NCBI GenBank assembly: GCA_050256015.1
Contig: JBFWIL010000042.1
Location: 1-14,311, forward strand
Length of the DNA stretch: 14,311 nucleotides
Source: JBFWIL01 sp050256015
Lineage (GTDB): Bacteria; Bacteroidota; Bacteroidia; Bacteroidales; Prolixibacteraceae
Reading direction: 5' to 3'
The notes below the pieces were generated by a model. That model was not told where the DNA came from, made no database searches, and saw only the letters and a list, made by a program, of their open reading frames with translations. Positions 8,637 through 14,311 of the stretch are shown piece by piece; position 1 is the first letter of the stretch; each line of letters begins with the position of its first letter. A program made the position numbers and the translations under genes.

Positions 8637-8656
8637 ATATGCAAATATAAGCATAT
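8637..8656 (-). promoter_or_regulatory. Putative -7 element inside an inverted repeat upstream of the persulfide reductase gene
   Basis: On the - strand, TATATTTG (8642-8649) fits the Bacteroidota -7 consensus TAnnTTTG and lies 49 nt before the start at 8592. No good -33 TTTG is seen at the usual distance. The element is enclosed by a perfect inverted repeat, ATATGC - 8 nt - GCATAT (8637-8656), which could be an operator. The region is very AT-rich, so chance is a real alternative. Confidence 0.3.
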
Positions 8657-8664
8657 ATAATTAT

Positions 8665-9333
8665 TTAAAAAAGGGCATTGAACGTTTGCCGGACCACCTG
8701 TTTTACTTCCTCCGGATCCACTTTCCCTCCCAGTTCCTTTTCCAGGGAGGTAGCTCCGTAGGCTGTAAAACCACAGGGATTGATGTAGCTGAAGTAACGC
8801 AGGTCCGTATTTACATTGAGTGCAAAGCCGTGCATGCTCACATAACGGCTTACCCGGACTCCGATGGCACAGATTTTTCGGGCTTTGACCTGATCTTCGG
8901 CGTCCAGCCATACCCCTGTGGCTCCTTCTTTCCTTCCGGCTGTGATGCCGTAATGAGCCACGGTGCCCAGAATGGCTTCTTCCATCCTGGTGATGTATTC
9001 GCGTACGCCGATTCCATAGTATTCCAGGTCGATGATGGGATAACCCACCAGTTGTCCGGGGCCATGGTAGGTGATGTCTCCTCCCCGGTCGATTCTGTAA
9101 AAAGTGGCGCCGATCTCTTTTAGAAAGGCGTCCTGCACCAGCAGGTTATGGGCATCGCCGCTTTTCCCCAGGGTATAGACATGAGGGTGCTCAACGAGCA
9201 AAAAATGATTTTCGGGAGTAGGTGCCCCGACAGCCTTTTTGGCCGCAATCACCTGTTCCTGTAATTTTTCCTGGTAGTCCCAGCATTTTTGATAATCGAT
9301 CAGTCCGGTGTCTTCAAAATTAAAGCTGGCCAT
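8665..9333 (-). CDS. lipB: Lipoyl(octanoyl) transferase LipB
   Basis: LipB moves the octanoyl group from octanoyl-ACP to the lipoyl domains of 2-oxoacid dehydrogenases and the glycine cleavage H protein, in the cytoplasm. Numbered from the ATG at 9331-9333 (222 aa), the protein shows the signature RGGDITYHGPG at 83-93, the conserved lysine K153 in KICAIGV, SMHGFALNVN with H168, and the catalytic cysteine C187 in NPCGF. Length fits the family. The start is uncertain. MASFNFEDTGLIDY agrees best with LipB N-termini, while an ATG at 9349-9351 would add six residues. The frame stays open further up to 9495, but that part lies over lipA and is not LipB-like. Either start places the beginning of lipB inside the end of lipA (overlap of 14 or 32 nt), so the two are translated from one message. 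No convincing Shine-Dalgarno sequence is seen. Confidence 0.93.
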   Translation of the reverse strand: MASFNFEDTGLIDYQKCWDYQEKLQEQVIAAKKAVGAPTPENHFLLVEHPHVYTLGKSGDAHNLLVQDAFLKEIGATFYRIDRGGDITYHGPGQLVGYPIIDLEYYGIGVREYITRMEEAILGTVAHYGITAGRKEGATGVWLDAEDQVKARKICAIGVRVSRYVSMHGFALNVNTDLRYFSYINPCGFTAYGATSLEKELGGKVDPEEVKQVVRQTFNALF

Positions 9334-10198
9334 GGTCCGGTATGTTTGCATGTTCTTCAGCGCGGTAGGAGGAACGTACCAGCGGACTGCTTTCCACAAA
9401 GCGAAATCCTTTTTCCAGTCCGATTGTCCGGTAGCGTTCAAACTGTTCGGGCCGGATGTATTCATTGACGGGCAGATGCTGCCGCGAGGGAGCAAGGTAC
9501 TGTCCGATGGTCATCACCCGGCAACCTGTTTCCAGCACATCGTCCATGGTTTGCAGTACTTCCTTTTCGGTTTCGCCCAGCCCCAGCATAATGCCCGATT
9601 TGGCTATACAGTTGCTACCGGCAATGAGGCGGAGTACTTCCAGGCTGCGCCGGTAACTGGCAGCACTGCGTATCTGAGGCGTAAGGCGTTCCACCGTTTC
9701 CAGGTTATGCGATATCACTTCAGGACGGGCTTCCGCCACTTTCTGTATGAGTTCCCTGCGGCCCTGAAAATCGGGAATCAGTACTTCCATCCGGACTTCC
9801 GGGTTCAGCTGTTTGACAGTTCGTATCGTTTCCGCCCAGAAACCGGCGCCCAGGTCGGGCAGATCGTCCCGGTCCACTGAAGTGATGACTGCATGTTTCA
9901 GTTTCATAAGGCGGATTGACTCGGCCACCCGCCGGGGTTCTTCCTGATCGGGAGAAAGGGGTTTCCCGGTTTTAACCCCGCAAAACCTGCAGTTCCGCGT
10001 GCATATTTCTCCCAGGATCATGAATGTGGCTGTGCCCCGGTTCCAGCATTCCCCGATATTCGGACAGTTGCCGCTGGTGCAGATGGTATGCAGTCCGTGC
10101 CGGCTCACCAGGTTTTTTACCCGGGAATAATTTTCTCCCCTGGGCATTTTCATTTTCATCCAGCGCGGGAGCCGATGAGGGGCTTGTTGATCTTCCAT
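9320..10198 (-). CDS. lipA: Lipoyl synthase LipA
   Basis: LipA is a radical-SAM enzyme that inserts two sulfur atoms at C6 and C8 of protein-bound octanoyl chains, making the lipoyl cofactor. The 292-residue protein has the auxiliary iron-sulfur cluster motif C40-x4-C45-x5-C51 (CTSGNCPNIGEC), the radical-SAM triad C66-x3-C70-x2-C73 (CTRNCRFC), and the C-terminal RSSY at 275-278 whose serine binds the auxiliary cluster. RLPRWMKMKMPRGENY near the N-terminus is also typical. Length is normal for the family. It precedes and overlaps lipB, its partner in endogenous lipoate synthesis. It is transcribed divergently from ruvC across a 147-nt gap. Nothing in the sequence suggests it is defective. Confidence 0.97.
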   Translation of the reverse strand: MEDQQAPHRLPRWMKMKMPRGENYSRVKNLVSRHGLHTICTSGNCPNIGECWNRGTATFMILGEICTRNCRFCGVKTGKPLSPDQEEPRRVAESIRLMKLKHAVITSVDRDDLPDLGAGFWAETIRTVKQLNPEVRMEVLIPDFQGRRELIQKVAEARPEVISHNLETVERLTPQIRSAASYRRSLEVLRLIAGSNCIAKSGIMLGLGETEKEVLQTMDDVLETGCRVMTIGQYLAPSRQHLPVNEYIRPEQFERYRTIGLEKGFRFVESSPLVRSSYRAEEHANIPDHGQL

Positions 10199-10215
10199 GA
10201 GGCGTTATTTTCCTG

Positions 10216-10247
10216 CAAAAATAATGTAAATCCGGCCGTTCCGCTAA
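10216..10247 (-). promoter_or_regulatory. Putative promoter for lipA-lipB
   Basis: On the - strand, TATTTTTG (10216-10223) matches the Bacteroidota -7 consensus TAnnTTTG. TTAG (10244-10247), one mismatch from TTTG, lies exactly 20 nt upstream. A transcript from here would start roughly 10 nt before the lipA ATG. The imperfect -33 element keeps confidence low. Confidence 0.33.
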
Positions 10248-10294
10248 TTTTCGGTCCGAAATCTATCCGGTTTCCGGATGGATGCCGGCGCTGA

Positions 10295-10326
10295 TTTGCG
10301 GAGGGGAGCTTTCTTTTGTACTTTTG
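10295..10326 (+). promoter_or_regulatory. Bacteroidota-type promoter for ruvC
   Basis: TTTG (10295-10298), a 20-nt spacer and TACTTTTG (10319-10326) match the sigma-ABfr consensus TTTG-N19/21-TAnnTTTG without mismatch. Transcription would begin about 7 nt downstream, leaving a leader of only around 12 nt before the ruvC ATG at 10346. This is the strongest promoter match in the window. Confidence 0.6.
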
Positions 10327-10345
10327 ATGGTCAAGTTCGGGAAAT

Positions 10346-10906
10346 ATGGAAGAAAGGGAAGGAAAGCTTATCTTGGGTATTGACCCCGGCACGGTGGTCA
10401 TGGGATATGCCCTGGTGGAGATCAGGGAAAACAAGCCGGTTATCCGGCATGTGGGGGTGGTGAAAACTACCGGATATAAAAACCACTACCTGCGGCTGAA
10501 GCATATTTTTGTCCGGACTCAGGCTTTGATTGAGGAATACCTGCCCGATGAACTGGCCATCGAATCGCCTTTTTACGGCAAAGATATCCAGGCCATGCTT
10601 AAGCTGGGCCGTGCACAGGGGGTGGTTATGGGACTGGCTTTGCAGCGCGATATTCCGGTTTTTGAATATGCCCCGCTAAAGGTCAAGCAGTCTATTACCG
10701 GTATGGGCCGGGCTTCCAAAGAACAGGTAGCTTATTTCCTGAAAAACACGCTGAAAATTGAAGGATTGCCCAGGGAGCTGGATGCTACCGATGCGGTGGG
10801 GGTGGCTGTGTGTCATTATTTGCAGATGAAAAATCCTGTAACAAAAGAAAAATACAGAAACTGGGACGATTTTATCAGGAAAAACCCGGACCGGCTGAAG
10901 TCTTAG
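10346..10906 (+). CDS. ruvC: Crossover junction endodeoxyribonuclease RuvC
   Basis: RuvC cuts four-way Holliday junctions symmetrically and resolves recombination intermediates together with the RuvAB branch-migration complex. The 186-residue protein shows the acidic active site of the RNase H-like fold: D13 in LGIDPGT, E73 in LAIESPFYG, and D146 and D149 in DATDAVGVAVCH, with H157 nearby. The region ASKEQVAYFL is also as expected. Length is normal. The ATG at 10346 puts the first catalytic motif at residue 11, as in other RuvC proteins. A consensus promoter lies just upstream. It stands alone, divergent from lipA and convergent with the HIT gene (23 nt between stops). ruvA and ruvB are not in the window, which is common in this phylum. 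Confidence 0.97.
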   Translation: MEEREGKLILGIDPGTVVMGYALVEIRENKPVIRHVGVVKTTGYKNHYLRLKHIFVRTQALIEEYLPDELAIESPFYGKDIQAMLKLGRAQGVVMGLALQRDIPVFEYAPLKVKQSITGMGRASKEQVAYFLKNTLKIEGLPRELDATDAVGVAVCHYLQMKNPVTKEKYRNWDDFIRKNPDRLKS

Positions 10907-10929
10907 TATCCGGTCAGGCCGTGCAGAAA

Positions 10930-11328
10930 TCACAGATCAATTTCTCCGGCAATTTTTTCGGCAATGCTCTTAAATTCTTCCGGACTAAGCTGCATTTTCC
11001 TGGAAAAATTCAGCAGATCGGCTTCCGATTGCATCGGAACCAGATGGATATGTGCATGGGGAACTTCCAGCCCGAGAACCAGCACGCCGACTTTCAGACA
11101 GGGAACAGCCCGTTTCAGTCCGGCAGCCACTTTTTTGGCAAACAGCTGCAGGCCGCTGTAACTCTGGTCGTCCAGATCAAACAGGTAGTCTACTTCTTTT
11201 TTCGGGATCACCAGGGTATGCCCTTTGGCTACCGGTGAGATGTCGAGAAAGGCCAGGAAATTGTCATTCTCGGCTACTTTGTAAGCCGGGATCTCTCCCT
11301 GTACGATTCGGGTAAAAATACTTGCCAT
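10930..11328 (-). CDS. HIT family (histidine triad) nucleotide-binding protein
   Basis: This 132-residue cytoplasmic protein has the histidine triad HAHIHLVP (H91, H93, H95), where the central histidine attacks nucleoside phosphoramidates or related phosphoanhydrides. The N-terminal MASIFTRIVQGEIPAYKVAE and the stretch FLDISPVAKGHTLVIPKK are classic for the HINT/Fhit-like branch. Full length is present. It begins 5 nt after the greA stop, so the two form an operon and are probably translated by the same ribosomes; no separate Shine-Dalgarno is visible. Physiological substrate is unknown for most bacterial members of this family, so only a general hydrolase role can be given. Confidence 0.94.
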   Translation of the reverse strand: MASIFTRIVQGEIPAYKVAENDNFLAFLDISPVAKGHTLVIPKKEVDYLFDLDDQSYSGLQLFAKKVAAGLKRAVPCLKVGVLVLGLEVPHAHIHLVPMQSEADLLNFSRKMQLSPEEFKSIAEKIAGEIDL

Positions 11329-11333
11329 GGTGT

Positions 11334-11807
11334 TTAAAGTGAAATGTCAATGATTTCAAAGGGAATAACTCCCGAAGGAACTTTAATTTCCACTACATCA
11401 CCTACTTTTTTACCCAGCAGTCCCTGGGCAATGGGGGTGCCTATAGAAATTTTGCCCGACTTCAGGTCGGCTTCATGTTCCGACACGATGGTGTACTTCA
11501 TCGTGGCATTGTTCTTTTTGTTCTTGATGGTCACCTTGTTCAGGATCTGAACCGATGAGGTGCCGATCTTCGATTCGTCGATGATCCGGGCATTGGCTAT
11601 TTTCTCACGAAGCAAGGCGATTTTGGCTTCCAGCATACCCTGGGCATCCTTGGCAGCATCATATTCGGCATTTTCGGAGATGTCTCCTTTTTCGATGGCT
11701 TCTCCGATTTGTCTGGAGATGGCCGGCCGCTCCACATTCATCAGGTATTCCAGCTCCTCTTTCAGTTTGCTTAAACCTTCCTGAGTAATATAGGTTACTT
11801 TTCCCAT
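11334..11807 (-). CDS. greA: Transcription elongation factor GreA
   Basis: GreA enters the secondary channel of RNA polymerase and stimulates cleavage of the 3' end of backtracked RNA, so stalled complexes can restart. The 157-residue protein has the usual two parts: an N-terminal coiled coil (about 1-75), whose tip carries the acidic residues D42 and E45 in KGDISENAEYDAAKDAQ, and a C-terminal FKBP-like domain ending in SGVIPFEIIDISL, with GTPIAQGLLGKKVGD. Length is normal. The gene heads a two-gene operon with the HIT protein. Its leader contains a promoter-like sequence and a terminator-like hairpin (see those entries), which suggests possible attenuation. Confidence 0.97.
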   Translation of the reverse strand: MGKVTYITQEGLSKLKEELEYLMNVERPAISRQIGEAIEKGDISENAEYDAAKDAQGMLEAKIALLREKIANARIIDESKIGTSSVQILNKVTIKNKKNNATMKYTIVSEHEADLKSGKISIGTPIAQGLLGKKVGDVVEIKVPSGVIPFEIIDISL

Positions 11808-11837
11808 GTTGATTAATTTTTGTTGGTCTTGAGCACA

Positions 11838-11871
11838 TAAAACAAAAAAGAATTCCGGCTTGCGGAACTCT
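11838..11871 (-). terminator. Terminator-like hairpin in front of greA
   Basis: On the - strand, AGAGTTCCG pairs with CGGAATTCT (one G-U wobble, 9 bp) around the 5-nt loop CAAGC, and is followed at once by a T-rich run TTTTTTGTTTT. The arms are 11863-11871 and 11849-11857. This is an intrinsic terminator shape. It lies 31 nt before the greA ATG and 87 nt past the stop of the upstream small membrane-protein gene. It may end that gene's transcript, or act as an attenuator in the greA leader. Confidence 0.6.
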
Positions 11872-11880
11872 TTAGCATGA

Positions 11881-11912
11881 CAAAGCTAAATAAAATATTT
11901 GATCTTTACGAA
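11881..11912 (-). promoter_or_regulatory. Putative promoter for greA-HIT
   Basis: On the - strand, TAGCTTTG (11881-11888) matches TAnnTTTG, and TTCG (11909-11912), one mismatch from TTTG, lies exactly 20 nt upstream. The start point would fall near 11874, immediately before the hairpin. A perfect inverted repeat TTTAGC - 8 nt - GCTAAA (11871-11890) overlaps the -7 element. Confidence 0.4.
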
Positions 11913-11957
11913 TATTCTGTTGATAAAACGATTTAAAATCCTGTTTATGAAAAAGTT

Positions 11958-12350
11958 CTAGTATTTTCTTCTGATGATTTCCGAGTAAACCACTGCTTTC
12001 TTTAGCGAGAAATCGTTCCTTAGCGAATGCGGGCTTTGTTTCTCCTGCAGGCGGGTCATATCGGCTTTCATCTTGGGCTTTTTTTCGCTTTTCGGGGATG
12101 ATGCCCTTTGAAACGGACGGGAAGAAGGAGACCTGGGGGTAAATGCCGGAGCACTGCTCTGCCTTTTTGCAGGTCGAACAGGTTGTTCCTCCCGGAAGAG
12201 GGGATCCTGAAACAACTGTTCAAAGCCTGAAGCAGCCCGTCCGTTCTCAGGCTCATCCTTGCCGGCAGGTTTCTTCTGTGCCTTTTTTCGGTTCATGGCC
12301 CCGAAAACAGAAAGCAACACAGCAATCAGTATAAAAATATAGTCTTCCAT
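11958..12350 (-). CDS. Small membrane-anchored hypothetical protein
   Basis: This 130-residue protein has one N-terminal hydrophobic segment (about 4-19, YIFILIAVLLSVFGAM). A long, basic, proline/serine/arginine-rich and probably disordered middle follows (about 20-110), and then a short conserved-looking tail, FSLKKAVVYSEIIRRKY (114-130). I recall small Bacteroidota proteins with the same plan: one helix, a variable linker, and a tail close to KAVIYSEILNRKY. Their function is not known to me. The tail may be a docking peptide for a cytoplasmic partner, with the helix tethering it to the inner membrane; this is inference. The start at 12350 puts the helix at the very N-terminus. It lies between greA and another hypothetical gene, all on the - strand but with gaps of 90-150 nt, so it is probably its own transcription unit. 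Confidence 0.78.
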   Translation of the reverse strand: MEDYIFILIAVLLSVFGAMNRKKAQKKPAGKDEPENGRAASGFEQLFQDPLFREEQPVRPAKRQSSAPAFTPRSPSSRPFQRASSPKSEKKPKMKADMTRLQEKQSPHSLRNDFSLKKAVVYSEIIRRKY

Positions 12351-12369
12351 GCAGTTTGTTCTTCCTGCA

Positions 12370-12401
12370 TAAAGTTATAAAAAAAACAGGCTATTTGGCA
12401 A
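12370..12401 (-). promoter_or_regulatory. Weak promoter candidate for the small membrane protein
   Basis: On the - strand, TAACTTTA (12370-12377) is one base from TAnnTTTG, and TTG (12399-12401) lies 21 nt upstream across a T8 run. The inferred start would leave a leader of about 15 nt. Both elements are imperfect, so this is only a candidate. Confidence 0.25.
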
Positions 12402-12439
12402 CAATCCCGGATTTTAAGTTCTTTCTTTTGTTCCGGCAT

Positions 12440-12874
12440 TCAGACTTTGAGCTTAAAAAGCCTTTCTGTGCTTAGTTCCAGCAGGAAAATCCGGTCGAAG
12501 TCGGAACAGATCCGGAGCCTGCCGAGTTTGTCGGCCGTATTGATCCGGCCGACCGGACCAAGGGAATCTACGTGAATCAACAGCCAAAGCCGGAAAAGTT
12601 TTTTCCGGCGGTAAAGGTATATTTTCTTTTCTTTGCCTTGTATGGTGTTGCTTACATAGTTCGGAAGTTTGTACGGATCGATCAGCGGATGGGCAGGGTC
12701 TCTGAAATCCTGCCCCTTCAGTTCGGTCAGCTCAATGCCAATGGCTTTCCGGGTGTTGAGGCGTAACAAAAAATCGGGTGATTCGCAGGCTGTAATCTTA
12801 CCGTCCGGGAATTCGTCCAGAAGACTGATGAATTTCTGAAGTACAAGCTGCTCAACCGATTTCTTATCCTGCAT
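12440..12874 (-). CDS. Hypothetical soluble protein, possible nuclease-like fold
   Basis: This 144-residue protein has no signal peptide or membrane segment, and I do not recognise a named family. Its N-terminus (about 1-22) is helical in character. Two strand-like stretches follow: SPDFLLRL (32-39, with P33 and D34) and AIGIELTEL (44-52, with E48 and T50). That spacing resembles the PD...(D/E)xK core of restriction-endonuclease-like folds, but the usual lysine is a threonine, so catalysis is doubtful without other evidence. Further strand-like stretches are KKIYLYRR, LWLLIHVDS (97-105) and RIFLLELS (128-135). It starts 50 nt after the ahcY stop, beyond a strong terminator, so it likely has its own promoter. 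It could equally be an inactive relative or an unrelated alpha/beta protein. Confidence 0.68.
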   Translation of the reverse strand: MQDKKSVEQLVLQKFISLLDEFPDGKITACESPDFLLRLNTRKAIGIELTELKGQDFRDPAHPLIDPYKLPNYVSNTIQGKEKKIYLYRRKKLFRLWLLIHVDSLGPVGRINTADKLGRLRICSDFDRIFLLELSTERLFKLKV

Positions 12875-12887
12875 GCCTGTAAGTTAC

Positions 12888-12918
12888 AAAAAAAAGGCAG
12901 CCGGGAGACCCGCCTTTT
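12888..12918 (-). terminator. Intrinsic terminator after ahcY
   Basis: On the - strand, AAAAGGC (12912-12918) pairs with GCCTTTT (12892-12898). A GGG...CCC pairing inside the loop extends the stem, and a run of eight T residues (12888-12895) continues from it. It begins 7 nt after the ahcY stop codon at 12925-12927, the classic position for a Rho-independent terminator. Confidence 0.72.
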
Positions 12919-12924
12919 GCGATT

Positions 12925-14311
12925 TTAATACCGGTAATGCTCCGGTTTGTATGGCCCTTCTACCGGAACACCCAGGTAGGCGGCCTGGTCGGGACTCAGC
13001 CGGGTCAGTTTTACGCCCAGCTGTTCCAGGTGGAGACGGGCAACTTCCTCATCGAGTTGCTTGGGCAGCCGGAATACCTCTACCGGGTAATCATTTTTCC
13101 ACAGCTCAATCTGGGCCAGGGTCTGGTTGGCAAAAGAATTGCTCATAACAAAAGACGGATGACCTGTGGCACAGCCCAGATTAACCAGCCGTCCTTCGGC
13201 CAGCAGGAAGATGGAATGCCCGTCCGGATAAAAGTACTGATCCACCTGGGCTTTGATGTTTAGTTTTTTTATTCCGGGCCATTTTTGCAACCGGGCAACC
13301 TGGATTTCATTGTCGAAATGACCGATGTTGCATACAATGGCCTGGTCTTTCATGGCAGCCATGTGTTCGGCGGTAATGACGTCTTTGTTGCCGGTGGTCG
13401 TCACAAAAAGATTACCTTCGTACAGCGCTTCTTCCATGGTTTTTACCTCGAAACCTTCCATGGCAGCCTGCAGCGCACAGATTGGATCTATTTCGGTCAC
13501 GATTACCCGGGCTCCGTAGCCCCGCATGGAGCGGGCACAGCCTTTCCCCACATCGCCGTACCCGGCCACGACAACTACCTTGCCGGCAATCATCACATCG
13601 GTGGCCCGTTTGATCCCGTCTGCCAGGGATTCCCGGCAACCGTAAAGGTTATCAAATTTTGATTTGGTAACCGAATCATTCACGTTGATGGCGGGAAACA
13701 ACAGTTTCCCTTCTTCCTGCATCTGGTAAAGTCGGTGAACACCAGTAGTGGTTTCTTCACTCACTCCTTTTATGTCTCGGGCTACAGCGGTCCATCGGCC
13801 GGGTGTGCGAAGGCGTATCTGCTTGAGCAGCTTTTTGAGTTCAGCTTCATCTATGCCTCCCGAAGGGGAGTCAAGAACCCGGGCATGCTTTTCCGCTTTC
13901 ACACCCATATGAACCATCAGGGTGGCATCTCCTCCGTCATCAACGATCAGGTTTGGCCCTTTTCCTTCCCCGAAATCCAAGGCCTGAGCCGTACACCACC
14001 AGTATTCTTCCAGGGTTTCTCCTTTCCAGGCAAAGACAGGAATACCGGCCCGGGCAATGGCTGCAGCAGCATGGTCTTGTGTGCTGAAGATGTTGCAGCT
14101 GGCCCAGCGTACCCGGGCTCCCAGTTCGGTCAGCGTTTCGATGAGTACCGCTGTCTGGACGGTCATGTGAAGGGAACCCGTAATTCGTGCTCCCTGAAGT
14201 GGTTTTTCTGCTGTATATTTTTTGCGGATGGCCATCAGTCCGGGCATTTCTTTTTCGGCAATGGAGATTTCTTTTCGTCCAAAACCGGCCAGGGAAATGT
14301 CGGCCACCTTG
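12925..14311 (-). CDS. ahcY: Adenosylhomocysteinase (S-adenosylhomocysteine hydrolase), N-terminus cut by window edge
   Basis: This cytoplasmic NAD-dependent enzyme splits S-adenosylhomocysteine into adenosine and homocysteine, removing the inhibitory product of SAM-dependent methylation. The visible 460+ residues include (numbered from V at 14307) the substrate-site H48, DDGGD at 123-127, SEETTTGVHRL with E185, NDSVTKSKFDNLYGC with K215, D219 and C224, the NAD-binding GYGDVGKG at 249-256, and the family C-terminus KPEHYRY. About 40 residues between MVHMG and SEETTTG match the insertion typical of many bacterial enzymes. The frame is open to the window edge. The GTG at 14305-14307 is not the start: the codons read KVADISLAG, an internal family motif that normally follows a few residues after the true start, so only a short N-terminal piece is missing. 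A terminator follows the stop. Confidence 0.97.
   Translation of the reverse strand, partial: KVADISLAGFGRKEISIAEKEMPGLMAIRKKYTAEKPLQGARITGSLHMTVQTAVLIETLTELGARVRWASCNIFSTQDHAAAAIARAGIPVFAWKGETLEEYWWCTAQALDFGEGKGPNLIVDDGGDATLMVHMGVKAEKHARVLDSPSGGIDEAELKKLLKQIRLRTPGRWTAVARDIKGVSEETTTGVHRLYQMQEEGKLLFPAINVNDSVTKSKFDNLYGCRESLADGIKRATDVMIAGKVVVVAGYGDVGKGCARSMRGYGARVIVTEIDPICALQAAMEGFEVKTMEEALYEGNLFVTTTGNKDVITAEHMAAMKDQAIVCNIGHFDNEIQVARLQKWPGIKKLNIKAQVDQYFYPDGHSIFLLAEGRLVNLGCATGHPSFVMSNSFANQTLAQIELWKNDYPVEVFRLPKQLDEEVARLHLEQLGVKLTRLSPDQAAYLGVPVEGPYKPEHYRY

Noticed and set aside
10889..10915. Inverted repeat GACCGG...CCGGTC across the ruvC stop, considered as a bidirectional terminator between ruvC and the HIT gene.
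   Set aside because: The arms are only 6 bp with a 15-nt loop and there is no T-run on either side.
12378..12420. T8 run on the - strand downstream of the 12440-12874 gene, considered as an intrinsic terminator.
   Set aside because: Only a 4-bp stem with a wobble and a long loop can be drawn before the T-run. The region fits a promoter spacer as well or better.
14305..14307. GTG as the start of ahcY.
   Set aside because: The codons on both sides read KVADISLAG, a conserved internal motif close to but not at the N-terminus of the family, and the frame is open to the window edge.

Overview
The window looks like chromosomal DNA of a member of the Bacteroidota, probably from the Bacteroidales/Marinilabiliales side. 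The reasons are: sigma-ABfr-type promoter matches (TTTG about 20 nt upstream of TAnnTTTG), weak or absent Shine-Dalgarno sequences, Bacteroidota-like sequences for LipA, GreA, RuvC and the HIT protein, and a small membrane-anchored protein of a Bacteroidota type. The family placement is inference from protein character; no search was possible. Gene density is high, no gene-free stretch exceeds 300 bases, and I saw no mobile element, CRISPR array, tRNA or rRNA.

Left part (1-6086, + strand): an export operon. It opens with the C-terminal end of an RND permease. A 4-nt ATGA overlap leads into a second RND permease that is fused to extra membrane helices and a complete ABC ATPase domain (1565 aa). 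A small ABC-2-like six-helix membrane protein follows after 13 nt. A proton-driven RND pump pair and the two halves of an ATP-driven exporter are therefore encoded together, and the RND and ATPase parts share one polypeptide. This is the most unusual content of the window.

Middle part (6109-10198, - strand): first a four-domain sulfur-handling enzyme (CoA-disulfide reductase-like flavoprotein, rhodanese, TusA and DsrE2 domains in one chain), probably acting on persulfides and sulfane sulfur. Upstream of it lies the lipoate pair lipA-lipB, whose reading frames overlap. LipA consumes sulfur when it inserts two sulfur atoms into the octanoyl group delivered by LipB, so the neighbourhood has a loose sulfur theme, though the two units look separately transcribed.

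Right part (10346-14311): ruvC on the + strand, divergent from lipA, with the best promoter match in the window. Then, all on the - strand: a greA-HIT operon with a hairpin plus U-tract in front of greA, a small membrane-anchored hypothetical protein, a soluble hypothetical protein with a possible nuclease-like PD...ExT pattern, and ahcY (S-adenosylhomocysteine hydrolase), which runs off the right edge and ends in a clear intrinsic terminator.
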